A stretch of DNA of 64,000 nucleotides from Bacteroidota bacterium (GCA_030706405.1 JAUZOO010000003.1:124001-188000), one strand, 5' to 3'; shown: positions 45,733 to 55,138, counted from the first letter of the stretch. A program made the numbers and translations. Notes: generated from the sequence alone by a model not told the origin.

Positions 45733-47349
45733 ATGGCTAAAATAGAAATGGACCCACTACGGTGGAAACAAGAGGTATTAAAGAAATACCCTTCCAAAAT
45801 TGCCAAAAAACGCGACAAATCAATAGTTGTGCATGAAGGCCCGGAAAATATCACAAAAATACAGTCAAACGTTCGTACCATCCCCGGTATCATCACCCAA
45901 CGCGGTTGTACTTATGCCGGTTGTAAAGGGGTAGTACTCGGCCCTACCCGCGACATCGTGAACCTCGTACACGGCCCTATCGGGTGCAGCTTTTACGCTT
46001 GGCTTACCCGTCGTAACCAAACGTTACCACCAACTCCCGAATCTCCTAACTATATGATGTACGCCTTCTCTACCGACATGCAGGATTCGAACATCGTATT
46101 CGGGGGCGAAATCAAACTTAAACAGGCTTGCCGCGAAGCTTTCGAAATCTTCAAGCCCAAGGCAATCGGTATCTTCTCAACCTGTCCGGTTGGTCTTATC
46201 GGTGACGACGTTCACGCTGTTGCCCGCGAAATGAAAGCCGAACTCGGCATCAACATCTTCGGTTTCAGTTGCGAAGGATATAAAGGGGTTAGCCAATCGG
46301 CCGGCCACCACATCGCCAACAACGCCCTGATGAAACACGTAATCGGCTTGAACGACAATGCTCCCGAAGGCAAGTATAAAATTAACATGCTGGGTGAGTA
46401 CAACATCGGTGGTGATGCTTTCGAACTCGAACGTATCCTTGCTAAATGCGGAATCACAATGAACGCTTCGTTCTCCGGTAACTCTACCATGGAACAGTTT
46501 GAGCGTGCCCACATGGCCGACCTCAACGTGGTAATGTGCCATCGTTCAATCAACTATGTGGCCGAGATGATGGAAACCAAATATGGTATCCCTTGGTTCA
46601 AAGTAAACTTCATTGGAGCGGATGCTACCGCTAAATCGCTCCGCAAAATCGCCGAATACTTTGGTGCACAGGAATTAAAAGACCAGGTAGAAAAAGTTAT
46701 TGCCGAAGAAATGGCGACTGTTAAAAAGGCTATCGACGAAATCCGTCCGCGTACCGAAGGCAAAATGGCCATGATGTTCGTAGGAGGTTCCCGTGCCCAC
46801 CATTACCAGGAGTTATTTACAGAACTTGGCATGAGCACATTATCTGCCGGTTACGAATTCGGACACCGTGACGACTACGAAGGCCGCCGGGTTATCCCAA
46901 CCATCACCGTAGACGCAGATAGCCGTAACATCGAGGAACTCACCATCGAAAAGGACGAAGCTAAATATCGTGCCCGTAAAACCGAAGAAGAACTCAAAGC
47001 TTTGGACGAAAAAGGCCTCGGTTTCAACGATTACGAAGGTATGATGAAAGATATGGCAAAAGGCACCCTGGTTATCGACGACCTTAGCCACTACGAAATG
47101 GAAAAACTCATCGAAGCCTATCATCCTGATGTATTCTGCGCAGGTATCAAAGAAAAATACTGTGTACAGAAGATGGGAATTCCTCTCAAACAGCTTCACA
47201 GCTACGATTACGGCGGACCTTACGCAGGTTTCGAAGGTGCAGTAAACTTCTACAAGGATATTGACATGATCGTGAACACCAGCGTTTGGAAACTCATCAA
47301 AGCTCCATGGGAAGCCGAACCGGTAATTGAAGCCGAATACGCAGCATAA
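45733..47349 (+). CDS. nifD: Nitrogenase MoFe protein alpha chain
   Basis: Protein of 538 residues, the subunit that carries FeMo-cofactor. Cys59, Cys85 (HGPIGC) and Cys151 (STCPVGLIGDD) match the P-cluster ligands. Gln188 and His192 match the cofactor-side residues in GVSQSAGHH, Cys269 (NVVMCHRS) is the cofactor cysteine and a His near 488 (KQLHSYDYGGPY) the cofactor histidine. An extra segment of about 50 residues after HRDDYEGR, compared with Azotobacter, is typical of clostridial and archaeal NifD. The ribosome site GAGGAGG lies 5 bases before the ATG. Confidence 0.97.
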   Translation: MAKIEMDPLRWKQEVLKKYPSKIAKKRDKSIVVHEGPENITKIQSNVRTIPGIITQRGCTYAGCKGVVLGPTRDIVNLVHGPIGCSFYAWLTRRNQTLPPTPESPNYMMYAFSTDMQDSNIVFGGEIKLKQACREAFEIFKPKAIGIFSTCPVGLIGDDVHAVAREMKAELGINIFGFSCEGYKGVSQSAGHHIANNALMKHVIGLNDNAPEGKYKINMLGEYNIGGDAFELERILAKCGITMNASFSGNSTMEQFERAHMADLNVVMCHRSINYVAEMMETKYGIPWFKVNFIGADATAKSLRKIAEYFGAQELKDQVEKVIAEEMATVKKAIDEIRPRTEGKMAMMFVGGSRAHHYQELFTELGMSTLSAGYEFGHRDDYEGRRVIPTITVDADSRNIEELTIEKDEAKYRARKTEEELKALDEKGLGFNDYEGMMKDMAKGTLVIDDLSHYEMEKLIEAYHPDVFCAGIKEKYCVQKMGIPLKQLHSYDYGGPYAGFEGAVNFYKDIDMIVNTSVWKLIKAPWEAEPVIEAEYAA

Positions 47350-47351
47350 AT

Positions 47352-47427
47352 AATTCAGAGTTTTCTATTCAGAGTTTTGGGTTAATCTATCCCAAGCTCT
47401 GAACATAGAACTCGAAACGCTGAATTT
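47352..47427 (+). repeat. Long hairpin between nifD and nifK
   Basis: AATTCAG...CTGAATT are outer arms, and TTCTATTCAGAG with CTCTGAACATAGAA plus TTGGG with CCCAA inner arms, with a loop near 47385. There is no T-tract, so mRNA processing or stability is more likely than termination. Confidence 0.7.
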
Positions 47428-47449
47428 CAAACTTTTAAAATTTAAAATT

Positions 47450-48832
47450 ATGTTACTTCGACACACTTCAGATATAATCGTAGATCGGGAAGCGCTGACC
47501 ATCAACCCGGCTAAAACATGCCAGCCGATAGGTGCCATGTATGCAGCGCTGGGTATCCACGGATGCCTCCCGCACAGCCACGGTTCTCAAGGATGCTGCT
47601 CATACCATCGTAGCGCACTTACCCGTCACTACAAAGAACCCGTTATGGCTGCCACCAGTTCGTTTACCGAAGGTTCTTCGGTGTTCGGTGGACAAGCTAA
47701 CTTATTACAGGCTGTTGAAACCATTTTCTCGGTTTACAACCCCGATGTAATTGCGGTACACACTACCTGTCTTTCCGAAACCATCGGAGACGACGTAAAT
47801 CAGATCGCTCAAAAAGCCCGCGACGACGGTAAAGTTCCTGCAGGTAAGTATCTTATTCATTGCAACACTCCATCCTACGTAGGTTCACATGTAACCGGAT
47901 ATGCCAACATGGTAACTGCTATGGTCAAGTCCTTTGCTGCAAAAAGTGCAACCAAAAAGAACCAGACGAACATCATCAGCGGTTGGGTTGAACCTAGCGA
48001 CATGCGCGAAATCAAACGTATCGCTAGGGAAATGCAGGCTAAAATCGTTCTTTTCCCCGACACTTCAGATGTCCTTGACACCCCGATGACCGGCAAACAC
48101 GAATTCTATCCCAAAGGAGGAGTTACCGTTCCGGAACTCGTCAGCACCGGCGACAGCAAGCATACCATTGCCCTAGGGCCTTTCTGCACCGAAGATGCTG
48201 CCATCCTGCTCGAAAACAAATGCAAGGTAAAATTCGATACGCTTCAGATTCCCATCGGATTAAAAGCTACCGACACATTCGTTTCAACGCTCAGCCGTGC
48301 TGCCGGGGTACAGGTTCCCGAATCTATCAACGATGAACGCGGCCGGTTGCTCGATATGATTACCGACATGCACAAATACCTCTATGGTAAACGGGTAGCT
48401 CTTTACGGAGATCCGGACATCCTTGTTCCGCTCACCGAATTCCTGCTCACCTTGGATATGAAACCGATTTATATCGTAAGCGGAACTCCAGGTAAACGTT
48501 TCGAAGCTTCGATGGAAAGCCTTCTGAGCAAAAAAGTTCCCGAAGCTAAATACAAAAACGGCGAACGTGCCGATATGTTCCTTCTTCACCAATGGATTAA
48601 ACAGGAACCAGTTGACTTGCTGATTGGTAACACCTATGGAAAATACATCGCCCGCGATGAAAACCTTCCATTCGTACGCTTGGGCTTCCCAATCCTCGAC
48701 CGTGTTGGACATAGTTATTTCCCAACGGTTGGATACACCGGAGCGATGAACCTGTTAACTAAAATATTAGGTGCAATAATGGACAAAATGGACCGTGAAT
48801 GTCCGGAAGAAAAGATTGAGTTGGTGATGTAA
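47450..48832 (+). CDS. nifK: Nitrogenase MoFe protein beta chain
   Basis: Protein of 460 residues that completes the P-cluster with Cys24, Cys49 (GSQGCC) and Cys107 (HTTCLSETIGDD), with Ser142 in NTPSYVGSHV. It is about 60 residues shorter than Azotobacter NifK because the N-terminal arm is missing, as in clostridial and archaeal enzymes. No Shine-Dalgarno precedes it. A MITE-like element follows 3 bases after the stop. Confidence 0.97.
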   Translation: MLLRHTSDIIVDREALTINPAKTCQPIGAMYAALGIHGCLPHSHGSQGCCSYHRSALTRHYKEPVMAATSSFTEGSSVFGGQANLLQAVETIFSVYNPDVIAVHTTCLSETIGDDVNQIAQKARDDGKVPAGKYLIHCNTPSYVGSHVTGYANMVTAMVKSFAAKSATKKNQTNIISGWVEPSDMREIKRIAREMQAKIVLFPDTSDVLDTPMTGKHEFYPKGGVTVPELVSTGDSKHTIALGPFCTEDAAILLENKCKVKFDTLQIPIGLKATDTFVSTLSRAAGVQVPESINDERGRLLDMITDMHKYLYGKRVALYGDPDILVPLTEFLLTLDMKPIYIVSGTPGKRFEASMESLLSKKVPEAKYKNGERADMFLLHQWIKQEPVDLLIGNTYGKYIARDENLPFVRLGFPILDRVGHSYFPTVGYTGAMNLLTKILGAIMDKMDRECPEEKIELVM

Positions 48833-48835
48833 TAA

Positions 48836-48990
48836 GCCCCACCCTACCCCTCCCCGAAAGGGAGGGAATAAAAAGGGACGATTTGTAAAGCTGGCGCGCG
48901 TTTGTAACGCATGCACCTTATAAAATTGACAATAATTAATAACCAAGGCCGATCTTTCTCCTCCTCTTTTGGGGGAGGCCGGGAGGGGGC
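48836..48990. mobile_element. MITE-like element A between nifK and nifE
   Basis: GC-rich inverted ends face each other: GCCCC...CCCTCCCCGAAAGGGAGGG on the left and CCTCCTCTTTTGGGGGAGG...GGGGGC on the right. The inner part holds an imperfect palindrome around GCGTTTGTAACGC (near 48900). There is no ORF. Element B has the same plan. Confidence 0.65.
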
Positions 48991-49007
48991 CCATAATTTC
49001 CAGAACC

Positions 49008-50333
49008 ATGAGTACCTTTCTTACTGAACGTGAAAATCAAATATTCCGCACGGGTAAAGATGTACATACGATCAACTGTTCGCGGCCCAGTCTGGCCGGT
49101 TCGGTAAGTCAGCGTGCTTGTGTTTTCTGTGGATCCAGGGTAGTGCTCTACCCCATTGCTGACGCGCTCCATTTGATTCATGGCCCGATAGGATGTGCAG
49201 CGTACACATGGGACATTCGCGGAGCGCTATCCTCGGGTCCTGAAATTCACCGGTTGAGTTTCTCCACCGATCTTCGCGAAAAAGACGTTGTGTTTGGCGG
49301 CGAAAAAAAACTCTATCACTCACTATCCGAACTCATCGACAGGTATAAACCCAAAGCCGCCTTTGTTTACTCCACCTGCATTGTGGGTGTGATTGGCGAC
49401 GACCTCGAAGCGGTTTGTAAAAAAGTTAGCAAAGAAAAAGGAATGCCGGTTATCCCTGTTCAAGCACCAGGGTTTAACGGCTCCAAAAAAGACGGGTATA
49501 AAATAGCTTGCGAATCGCTCGCAACCCTCATCGGTACCGGCGACCTCGAAGTTCCTAAATATAGCATCAACATCCTTGGCGATTTTAACCTTGCCGGCGA
49601 ATTATGGATGTTGCTCGAATATTACAAACGGATGGGCATTCATGTTAATGCCACCATCACCGGCGACGGACGGGTTGACGCCATCCGCAGCGCCCATAAA
49701 GCATCGCTCAACGTGGTGCAATGTTCAGGTTCGATGATGTACCTGGCTAAAATCATGAAAGAAAAGTATGGCGTACCATTTATGAAGGTTTCCTACTTCG
49801 GGCTCGAAGATATGTCCGATGCACTTTACGAAGTAGCCAAATTCTTCAAAAGTGACGAGCTGATGGCCAAAGCCCGCGAAATTGTCCGCGAAGAATTTAC
49901 CCGGATGATGCCGATCCTCAAAGAATACAAAGAAAAACTCGAAGGCAAAAAAGCCGCCATTTATGTAGGAGGTTCGTTCAAAGCTATCTCCCTGATAAAA
50001 GCCCTTCGTCTTATTGGTGTAAAAACCGTTCTGGTAGGATCGCAAACCGGGACCGCCGACGAGTACGAAATAATCCGCGAGCTCTGCGACGATGACACTA
50101 TCATTGTTGACGACTCAAACCCCATAGAACTCTCAACATTTGTAAAAGAAAAACAAGCCGACATCTTCATCGGCGGGGTAAAGGAACGCCCGATAGCTTA
50201 TAAAATCGGTATCGGTTTCTGCGACCATAACCACGAACGAAAAGAAGCACTGGCCGGATACGAAGGCATGCTCAACTTCGCCAAAGAAATATATGCCACT
50301 GCCATGAGTCCGGTTTGGCAGTTTACCAAATGA
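49008..50333 (+). CDS. nifE: FeMo-cofactor scaffold protein NifE
   Basis: About 441 residues from ATG 49008; the longer frame with a TTG at 48969 lies in the repeat and is discarded. NifE pairs with NifN to mature the NifB cofactor. Segments: SVSQRACVFCGSRVVLYPIAD (residues 27-47), HGPIGCAAYTWD, STCIVGVIGDDLEAV and VQAPGFNGSKKDGY. The NifD histidine and cofactor pocket residues are replaced, as usual in NifE. It starts 17 bases after element A. Confidence 0.95.
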   Translation: MSTFLTERENQIFRTGKDVHTINCSRPSLAGSVSQRACVFCGSRVVLYPIADALHLIHGPIGCAAYTWDIRGALSSGPEIHRLSFSTDLREKDVVFGGEKKLYHSLSELIDRYKPKAAFVYSTCIVGVIGDDLEAVCKKVSKEKGMPVIPVQAPGFNGSKKDGYKIACESLATLIGTGDLEVPKYSINILGDFNLAGELWMLLEYYKRMGIHVNATITGDGRVDAIRSAHKASLNVVQCSGSMMYLAKIMKEKYGVPFMKVSYFGLEDMSDALYEVAKFFKSDELMAKAREIVREEFTRMMPILKEYKEKLEGKKAAIYVGGSFKAISLIKALRLIGVKTVLVGSQTGTADEYEIIRELCDDDTIIVDDSNPIELSTFVKEKQADIFIGGVKERPIAYKIGIGFCDHNHERKEALAGYEGMLNFAKEIYATAMSPVWQFTK

Positions 50334-50335
50334 AA

Positions 50336-50460
50336 CCCCCTCCAACCTCCCCCGAAAGGGGAGGCTAAAAAACGCTGATAACTAAAAACAGAGAACTCAT
50401 GGATAGCACAAAAAAAATAAACGGAGCAAAAAGCCCCTCCTTTGGAGGGGTTGGGGAGGC
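50336..50460. mobile_element. MITE-like element C spanning the nifE-nifN junction
   Basis: The left end CCTCCAACCTCCCCC-GAAA-GGGGAGG (50339-50364) and the right end CCCCTCC-TTT-GGAGGGG followed by TTGGGGAGG (50433-50458) mirror each other. The right end lies inside the nifN reading frame. Inner sequence between the ends is short and AT-rich and includes the nifN start codon. Confidence 0.6.
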
Positions 50461-51835
50461 CTCTTTCGTTTCAACACGTAACGCTTGTAAACTTTGTGCC
50501 CCACTTGGCGCCAGCGTAGTTTTCAAGGGCATAAAAGGATGTATCCCGATGATTCACGGCTCACAGGGCTGTGCCACATACATCCGCCGTTACATGATTA
50601 GCCATTACAAAGAACCGGTAGACATTGCGTCATCGAACTTCAGTGAAGAATCAACCATCTTTGGCGGAAACAAAAACTTTATCGCAGGTATTGATAACAT
50701 CATAAAGCAGTACAATCCCGAAGTGATTGGCATTGCGTCCGCTTGCCTAAGCGAAACCATAGGCGAAGATATACCAAGGTTGATACGCGAATACCGGTCG
50801 GTTAACAGCGACAAACCGTTGCCGGTATTCGTGCACGCCTCCACGCCAAGCTATCAGGGAACGCATATCGACGGGTTTCACGAAGCAGTAGCTGCGGCAG
50901 TATCATCCATAGCCCAAGTCTCAGAAACCGAAAAACATATCAACATATTCCCGGGATTTGTATCGCCGGAAGACATCAGAAATCTGAAAGAAATTTTGGC
51001 CGACTTTGGGCTCGATTATGTTCTCTTTCCAGATTATTCCGATTCTCTTGACAATCCACACTGGAAAGATTACCAGTTAATCCCCGAAGGCGGTACGCCT
51101 GTAGCAGACATACGGCGTACCGGTTCGGCTAAAGCCTCCATTGAATTTGGTTATGTATTAAACCAAGGCGGCCTTCACGGAAGGGTAAAATCGAACAAGA
51201 CGGTGTTTACCGCTGCCGAATGGCTCGAAAAAAACTGCAACGTTCCCCGCAACAGCGTTGGAATGCCTATTGGAATCAAAGAAACAGACAAATTCTTTGA
51301 TGTACTGGAAAAGCTTGCCGGGATATCTACGCCCGAAAAATATAAACGTCAACGCGGACGCCTTATCGACGCTTACGTTGACGGACACAAATACCTGTTT
51401 GGAAAACGTGCCATCGTGTATGGCGAAGAAGACCTGGTGATTGGCCTTGTCTCCTTCCTCGAAGAAATTGGAATCGAAACCGTATTGGTGGCTTCGGGTG
51501 GCGAAAGCGGAATGTTGAAAGACGAGATAGACCGCATCACCCAGGGGAAACGAAAGGACATGCTCGTAGTCAGTGACATGGACTTCGAATCCATCAACGA
51601 TATAGTGGACGATCTGAAACCCGATCTTATGATTGGGAATAGCAAAGGATATTACATAACCCGCCGATTGGGCATACCGCTGGTGCGCGTTTCGTTTCCT
51701 ATCCATGACCGCTTTGGAGCGCAACGCCTCCGGCACCTTTGCTATGAGGGCACCCAGGAACTCTTCGACCGGATTACCAACGTCCTCATCGAGTACAAAC
51801 AGGAACATTCGCCGGTAGGATATAAATACATATAA
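50399..51835 (+). CDS. nifN: FeMo-cofactor scaffold protein NifN
   Basis: Protein of 478 residues, partner of NifE. The family part begins near residue 24 with STRNACKLCAPLGASVVFKGI and continues with GSQGCATYIRRY, ASACLSETIGEDIP and HASTPSYQGTHIDGF. Residues 1-22, including KSPSFGGVGEA, are encoded by the right end of element C, so the start region seems derived from the repeat. No other in-frame ATG lies before the conserved part. C-terminal half is normal in length. Confidence 0.94.
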   Translation: MDSTKKINGAKSPSFGGVGEASFVSTRNACKLCAPLGASVVFKGIKGCIPMIHGSQGCATYIRRYMISHYKEPVDIASSNFSEESTIFGGNKNFIAGIDNIIKQYNPEVIGIASACLSETIGEDIPRLIREYRSVNSDKPLPVFVHASTPSYQGTHIDGFHEAVAAAVSSIAQVSETEKHINIFPGFVSPEDIRNLKEILADFGLDYVLFPDYSDSLDNPHWKDYQLIPEGGTPVADIRRTGSAKASIEFGYVLNQGGLHGRVKSNKTVFTAAEWLEKNCNVPRNSVGMPIGIKETDKFFDVLEKLAGISTPEKYKRQRGRLIDAYVDGHKYLFGKRAIVYGEEDLVIGLVSFLEEIGIETVLVASGGESGMLKDEIDRITQGKRKDMLVVSDMDFESINDIVDDLKPDLMIGNSKGYYITRRLGIPLVRVSFPIHDRFGAQRLRHLCYEGTQELFDRITNVLIEYKQEHSPVGYKYI

Positions 51836-51863
51836 GTCCCCCTAATCCCCCAAAGGGGGACTT
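51834..51863 (+). repeat. Single hairpin of the same repeat family after nifN
   Basis: AAGTCCCCC pairs with GGGGGACTT around a 12-base loop, overlapping the last bases of the nifN stop codon. It resembles one end of elements A-C. It may act as an mRNA stem or weak terminator. Confidence 0.6.
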
Positions 51864-51915
51864 TGCTTCCTCAAATTGGCATATTGACTTATTGTCTCAT
51901 TATAAAACTGAAATT

Positions 51916-53181
51916 ATGAACACAACAACTTCCGCAGCCCATCCATGTTTCGACATTGAAGCCAGACACACACATGCCCGTGTACACCTGCCCGTTGCCC
52001 CCAAATGCAATATCCAGTGTAACTATTGCAACCGGAAGTACGATTGTGTCAACGAAAGCCGTCCGGGGGTTACATCGTCGGTTCTCAGTCCTTACCAGGC
52101 TGTTGAGTATTTAAAAGAACTGACCAAACATATCGAAAACATTTCGGTGATTGGAATTGCTGGTCCCGGCGACCCGTTTGCAAACCCCGAAGAAACCCTG
52201 CAAACCATGCGATTGGTTAAGAAGGAGTTTCCGGAAAAAATTTTCTGTCTGTCAACCAACGGGCTAAACCTGAAACCTTACATCGACGAAATTGCCGAGT
52301 TGGGCGTAAGTCACGTAACCATAACCATCAATGCCGTCGACCCCGAAATTACCAGCAAAGTATACTCGTGGGTACGGTACGATAAAAAAGTACGCCGTGG
52401 CGTCGATGGTGCCCAATTCCTGATGGAACGCCAGCTCGAATGCATCCCTCTTCTAAAAGAAAAGGGCATTACCGTAAAAATCAACACGGTGATCATGCCC
52501 GGCATCAACGATAACCACATTGGTGAAGTTGCCAAAGTTGTAAAAGCATTAGGGGCTGATATTATGAACTGCATCCCGATGGTTCCCAACAAAGACACCG
52601 TTTTTCAAGATATGAAGGAACCTGATAAAGCTATGATTTTCAAAGTGCGGACGTTAGCCAAAGAGCACATCGACATGATGACGCATTGTTCGCGCTGTCG
52701 TGCCGATGCTGCCGGGCTGCTCGGTCAGGATTTTAAGGATGCGTTTGGTATGTTGCAGGAGTTTGCCTCACGCCCCATCTTCCCGAATGACGACCGCCCT
52801 TACGTAGCCGTGGCAACACACGAAGGAATGCTTGTAAACATGCACCTTGGCGAAGCCGATGCGCTGTATATCTACAAACAAACGCCCAACGGCTTTCATT
52901 TTGTGGGCGAACGGGCTACACCGCCATCAGGGTCTGGCGATTTCCGCTGGATTAACCTTTCCAACACGCTTAAAGATTGCCGTGCAGTATTGGTTGCCGG
53001 AGTTGGCGGAAACCCGCTCAACATACTTCAGCACTCAGGCATCAGGGTTATTCAGATGACCGGTCTGATTGACGAAGGTCTCGAAGCAGTTTTCAATAAC
53101 AAACCGATAAAAACCGTGAAAAAAGCCGACGCTTTTAAATGTGGCGACCAATGTCGCGGAAATGCACAGGGGTGCGCTTAG
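51916..53181 (+). CDS. nifB: FeMo-cofactor biosynthesis radical SAM protein NifB
   Basis: About 421 residues from ATG 51916; the TTG at 51892 is in a repeat-like leader. The radical SAM motif CNIQCNYC (Cys31, Cys35, Cys38) binds the 4Fe-4S cluster that cleaves SAM. NifB fuses two 4Fe-4S units and inserts carbide to make NifB-co. A NifX-like domain (about 295-405, with YVAVATHEGMLVNMHLGEAD) carries the product. The C-terminus CGDQCRGNAQGC is cysteine-rich and may bind a further cluster. NifB is essential for all nitrogenases. Confidence 0.96.
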   Translation: MNTTTSAAHPCFDIEARHTHARVHLPVAPKCNIQCNYCNRKYDCVNESRPGVTSSVLSPYQAVEYLKELTKHIENISVIGIAGPGDPFANPEETLQTMRLVKKEFPEKIFCLSTNGLNLKPYIDEIAELGVSHVTITINAVDPEITSKVYSWVRYDKKVRRGVDGAQFLMERQLECIPLLKEKGITVKINTVIMPGINDNHIGEVAKVVKALGADIMNCIPMVPNKDTVFQDMKEPDKAMIFKVRTLAKEHIDMMTHCSRCRADAAGLLGQDFKDAFGMLQEFASRPIFPNDDRPYVAVATHEGMLVNMHLGEADALYIYKQTPNGFHFVGERATPPSGSGDFRWINLSNTLKDCRAVLVAGVGGNPLNILQHSGIRVIQMTGLIDEGLEAVFNNKPIKTVKKADAFKCGDQCRGNAQGCA

Positions 53182-53184
53182 TAA

Positions 53185-53361
53185 GCCCCTCCCTGGCCCT
53201 CCCCACAAGGGAGGGAATAAAATACAAACGTCGTAATTTATTAAACAACAGTTTTTTAATCAAAAAAACTATGCTCGGCGTAGTTTGCAACTACGCCGGA
53301 TTAAAACAAATAATAATCAGCCGGTCTTTCTCCTCCCCTTCGGGGGAGGTCGGGAGGGGGC
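53185..53361. mobile_element. MITE-like element B between nifB and the ferredoxin gene
   Basis: Same plan as element A: left end GCCCCTCCC...CCCTCCCCACAAGGGAGGG, right end CTCCTCCCCTTCGGGGGAGG...GGGGGC. The inner palindrome is GGCGTAGTTTGCAACTACGCC-like (53278-53298). Total 177 bp, no ORF. Confidence 0.65.
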
Positions 53362-53380
53362 CTCTTCTTAAATAAACAAC

Positions 53381-53689
53381 ATGAAAAAACCAACTTTCCA
53401 CATCCTGGTATGTAATTCATACCGTATTGCCGGTGGTGCACAAGGTGCCTGCAACCGCAAAAATGCTCCTGCAATGATTCAGTATTTCACCGAAGGCGCT
53501 GCCGACCGTGGATTAGACGTTGCAGTATCGAGTACGGCCTGTTTAAATGTATGTGCTCAGGGTCCTGTCGTAGTTGTTCATCCGCAGAATGTTTGGTACG
53601 GAGGCATTGAATCCGAGGACCAGATGGATGAAATTCTCGATGCTCTCGAAAACGACGAAATCGTTGAAAAATACAAAATATCAGACTAA
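53381..53689 (+). CDS. Thioredoxin-like 2Fe-2S ferredoxin
   Basis: Protein of 102 residues. Cysteines in LVCNSYRIAGGAQGAC (about 9-24) and TACLNVCAQGP (about 49-59) give the four ligands of the thioredoxin-like 2Fe-2S family. The Clostridium pasteurianum member interacts with the MoFe protein, so this one may also serve nitrogenase or its assembly; the nif context supports this. It starts 20 bases after element B. Confidence 0.88.
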   Translation: MKKPTFHILVCNSYRIAGGAQGACNRKNAPAMIQYFTEGAADRGLDVAVSSTACLNVCAQGPVVVVHPQNVWYGGIESEDQMDEILDALENDEIVEKYKISD

Positions 53690-53706
53690 TCGATAGCTTT
53701 TTTAGT

Positions 53707-53735
53707 TGTCATTCCGGGTCAGGCCCGGAATGACA
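53707..53735 (+). repeat. Perfect palindrome between ferredoxin and nifV
   Basis: TGTCATTCCGGG and CCCGGAATGACA form perfect 12-bp arms around a 5-base loop. No T-tract follows, so an intercistronic repeat or attenuating stem is more likely than a terminator. Confidence 0.75.
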
Positions 53736-53803
53736 GTAAAGCTTAGAGTGGTTTTTAAGACTATTTAATTTATTCAAATCTGTTTTTTAGGAGGGGCCAA
53801 TCC

Positions 53804-54946
53804 ATGAAACAACAAAAAATACACCTGATAGACACAACCTTACGTGATGGAGAACAAGCTCCGGGCGTTGTGTTTCGTATCGAAGAAAAACTGCGGATTG
53901 CAGAGCTGCTGAGCAAAGCCGGAATCAAAGAAATAGAAGTAGGTACCCCGGCCATCGGGAAACAGGAAATAGAAGACATTAAAACTATCGTCGATGCCGG
54001 GTTTGGCTTTAAATGCCTGGCATGGTGCCGCGCCACCAAAGCCGATATCGACGCAGCTATTAAAACCGGCGCTCACGGTGTCAATATTTCGTTTCCGGTC
54101 TCCGATATTCATCAGTTAGCGATGATGAAGGACCGCCAATGGGTGATAAAAACCATGCACGAATTGGTGAGCTATGCCTCTTCGAACTTCGAATACGTGA
54201 CTATCGGGGCGCAAGATGCTTCGCGGGCTGAATTCCCGTTCCTCACCGACTTTATCAGCGAAGCCATCTGGGTTGGAGCGTCCAGAGTACGGATTGCCGA
54301 TACCGTTGGTATTCTCAACCCACTGTCAACAGGAAAGTTGTTTCGGAAGCTGCGAAAATATTTTCCCAAAATATCGCTCGAATTTCACGGACACGATGAT
54401 TTGGGGATGGCTACGGCCAATACCTTCGCTGCTTTTCACGCCGGGGCCGACGCAGCCAGCGTAACCGTTAACGGACTTGGCGAACGTGCCGGAAATGCAG
54501 CCCTCGAAGAGATTGTGATGGCGCTTGAACTGAGTAGTCAGCTGCGGCACGGGGTACGCACCCCCGTATTGGGTGAACTCTCGCAGGTGGTGAGCAAAGC
54601 TTCGGGATTTACAATTCCTGATAATAAACCGGTGGTTGGAGGTAAGGTGCTGTGCCACGAATCCGGTATTCACACTAACATCCTGCTTAAAAACCGCGAA
54701 ACGTACCAAATTATCAAAGCCTCGCAGATTGGCCGTTCCGAGCAGGAATTCATATTCGGGAAACATACGGGTAAAGCCACTTTAATCGATTTCTTAACAA
54801 AAAAAAATGTACCGCTCCCGGCAGATTATTGTCAACCGGTGCTAAACAAGATAAAGGACGAAGCCTGTAAAGCAAAACGTGAACTTTACCCGCAGGAAGT
54901 GTTAGCCATTGCTAAAAATCACATCCTGAAACATCAGCATATATAG
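53804..54946 (+). CDS. nifV: Homocitrate synthase
   Basis: Enzyme of 380 residues that condenses acetyl-CoA with 2-oxoglutarate to form homocitrate, the organic ligand of FeMo-cofactor. IDTTLRDGEQAPGV (about 9-22) and GHDDLGMATANTFAA (about 196-210, metal-binding histidine) are family motifs, with HESGIHTNILLKN near 285. A role in lysine synthesis is less likely in this context. It has a strong ribosome site, AGGAGGGG, 7 bases before the ATG. Confidence 0.94.
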   Translation: MKQQKIHLIDTTLRDGEQAPGVVFRIEEKLRIAELLSKAGIKEIEVGTPAIGKQEIEDIKTIVDAGFGFKCLAWCRATKADIDAAIKTGAHGVNISFPVSDIHQLAMMKDRQWVIKTMHELVSYASSNFEYVTIGAQDASRAEFPFLTDFISEAIWVGASRVRIADTVGILNPLSTGKLFRKLRKYFPKISLEFHGHDDLGMATANTFAAFHAGADAASVTVNGLGERAGNAALEEIVMALELSSQLRHGVRTPVLGELSQVVSKASGFTIPDNKPVVGGKVLCHESGIHTNILLKNRETYQIIKASQIGRSEQEFIFGKHTGKATLIDFLTKKNVPLPADYCQPVLNKIKDEACKAKRELYPQEVLAIAKNHILKHQHI

Positions 54947-54998
54947 CACAGGTTCTGCCTGCGCATCCAATCAATAGTTCAATAAATACGTTTCTGTC

Positions 54999-55044
54999 GT
55001 TTATCAGCAAAAAATCTACCTCAGGGTAGGTTTTTCTGATAAAC
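54999..55044 (+). terminator. Long hairpin after nifV, probable end of the nif operon
   Basis: GTTTATCAGCAAAAAATCTACC pairs, with small bulges, with GGTAGGTTTTTCTGATAAAC. Stem length is about 20 bp with a short loop. It lies 52 bases after the nifV stop and before the modE promoter region. Confidence 0.65.
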
Positions 55045-55138
55045 ATCATACGCTCAAAGCACTACATTCAACTGAACAACAGTAACATATATGGATTGGC
55101 ATAGATTATGAAAACTAATCATAAACAAGACTTCAACC

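Noticed and set aside
45733..48832. Alternative vanadium or iron-only nitrogenase
   Set aside because: No delta subunit gene (vnfG/anfG) is present between the D and K genes, and nifE, nifN and nifV plus molybdate uptake support the Mo enzyme.
48969..49007. TTG-started extension of nifE
   Set aside because: The extra 13 residues lie in the right end of element A; the ATG at 49008 gives the expected NifE start.
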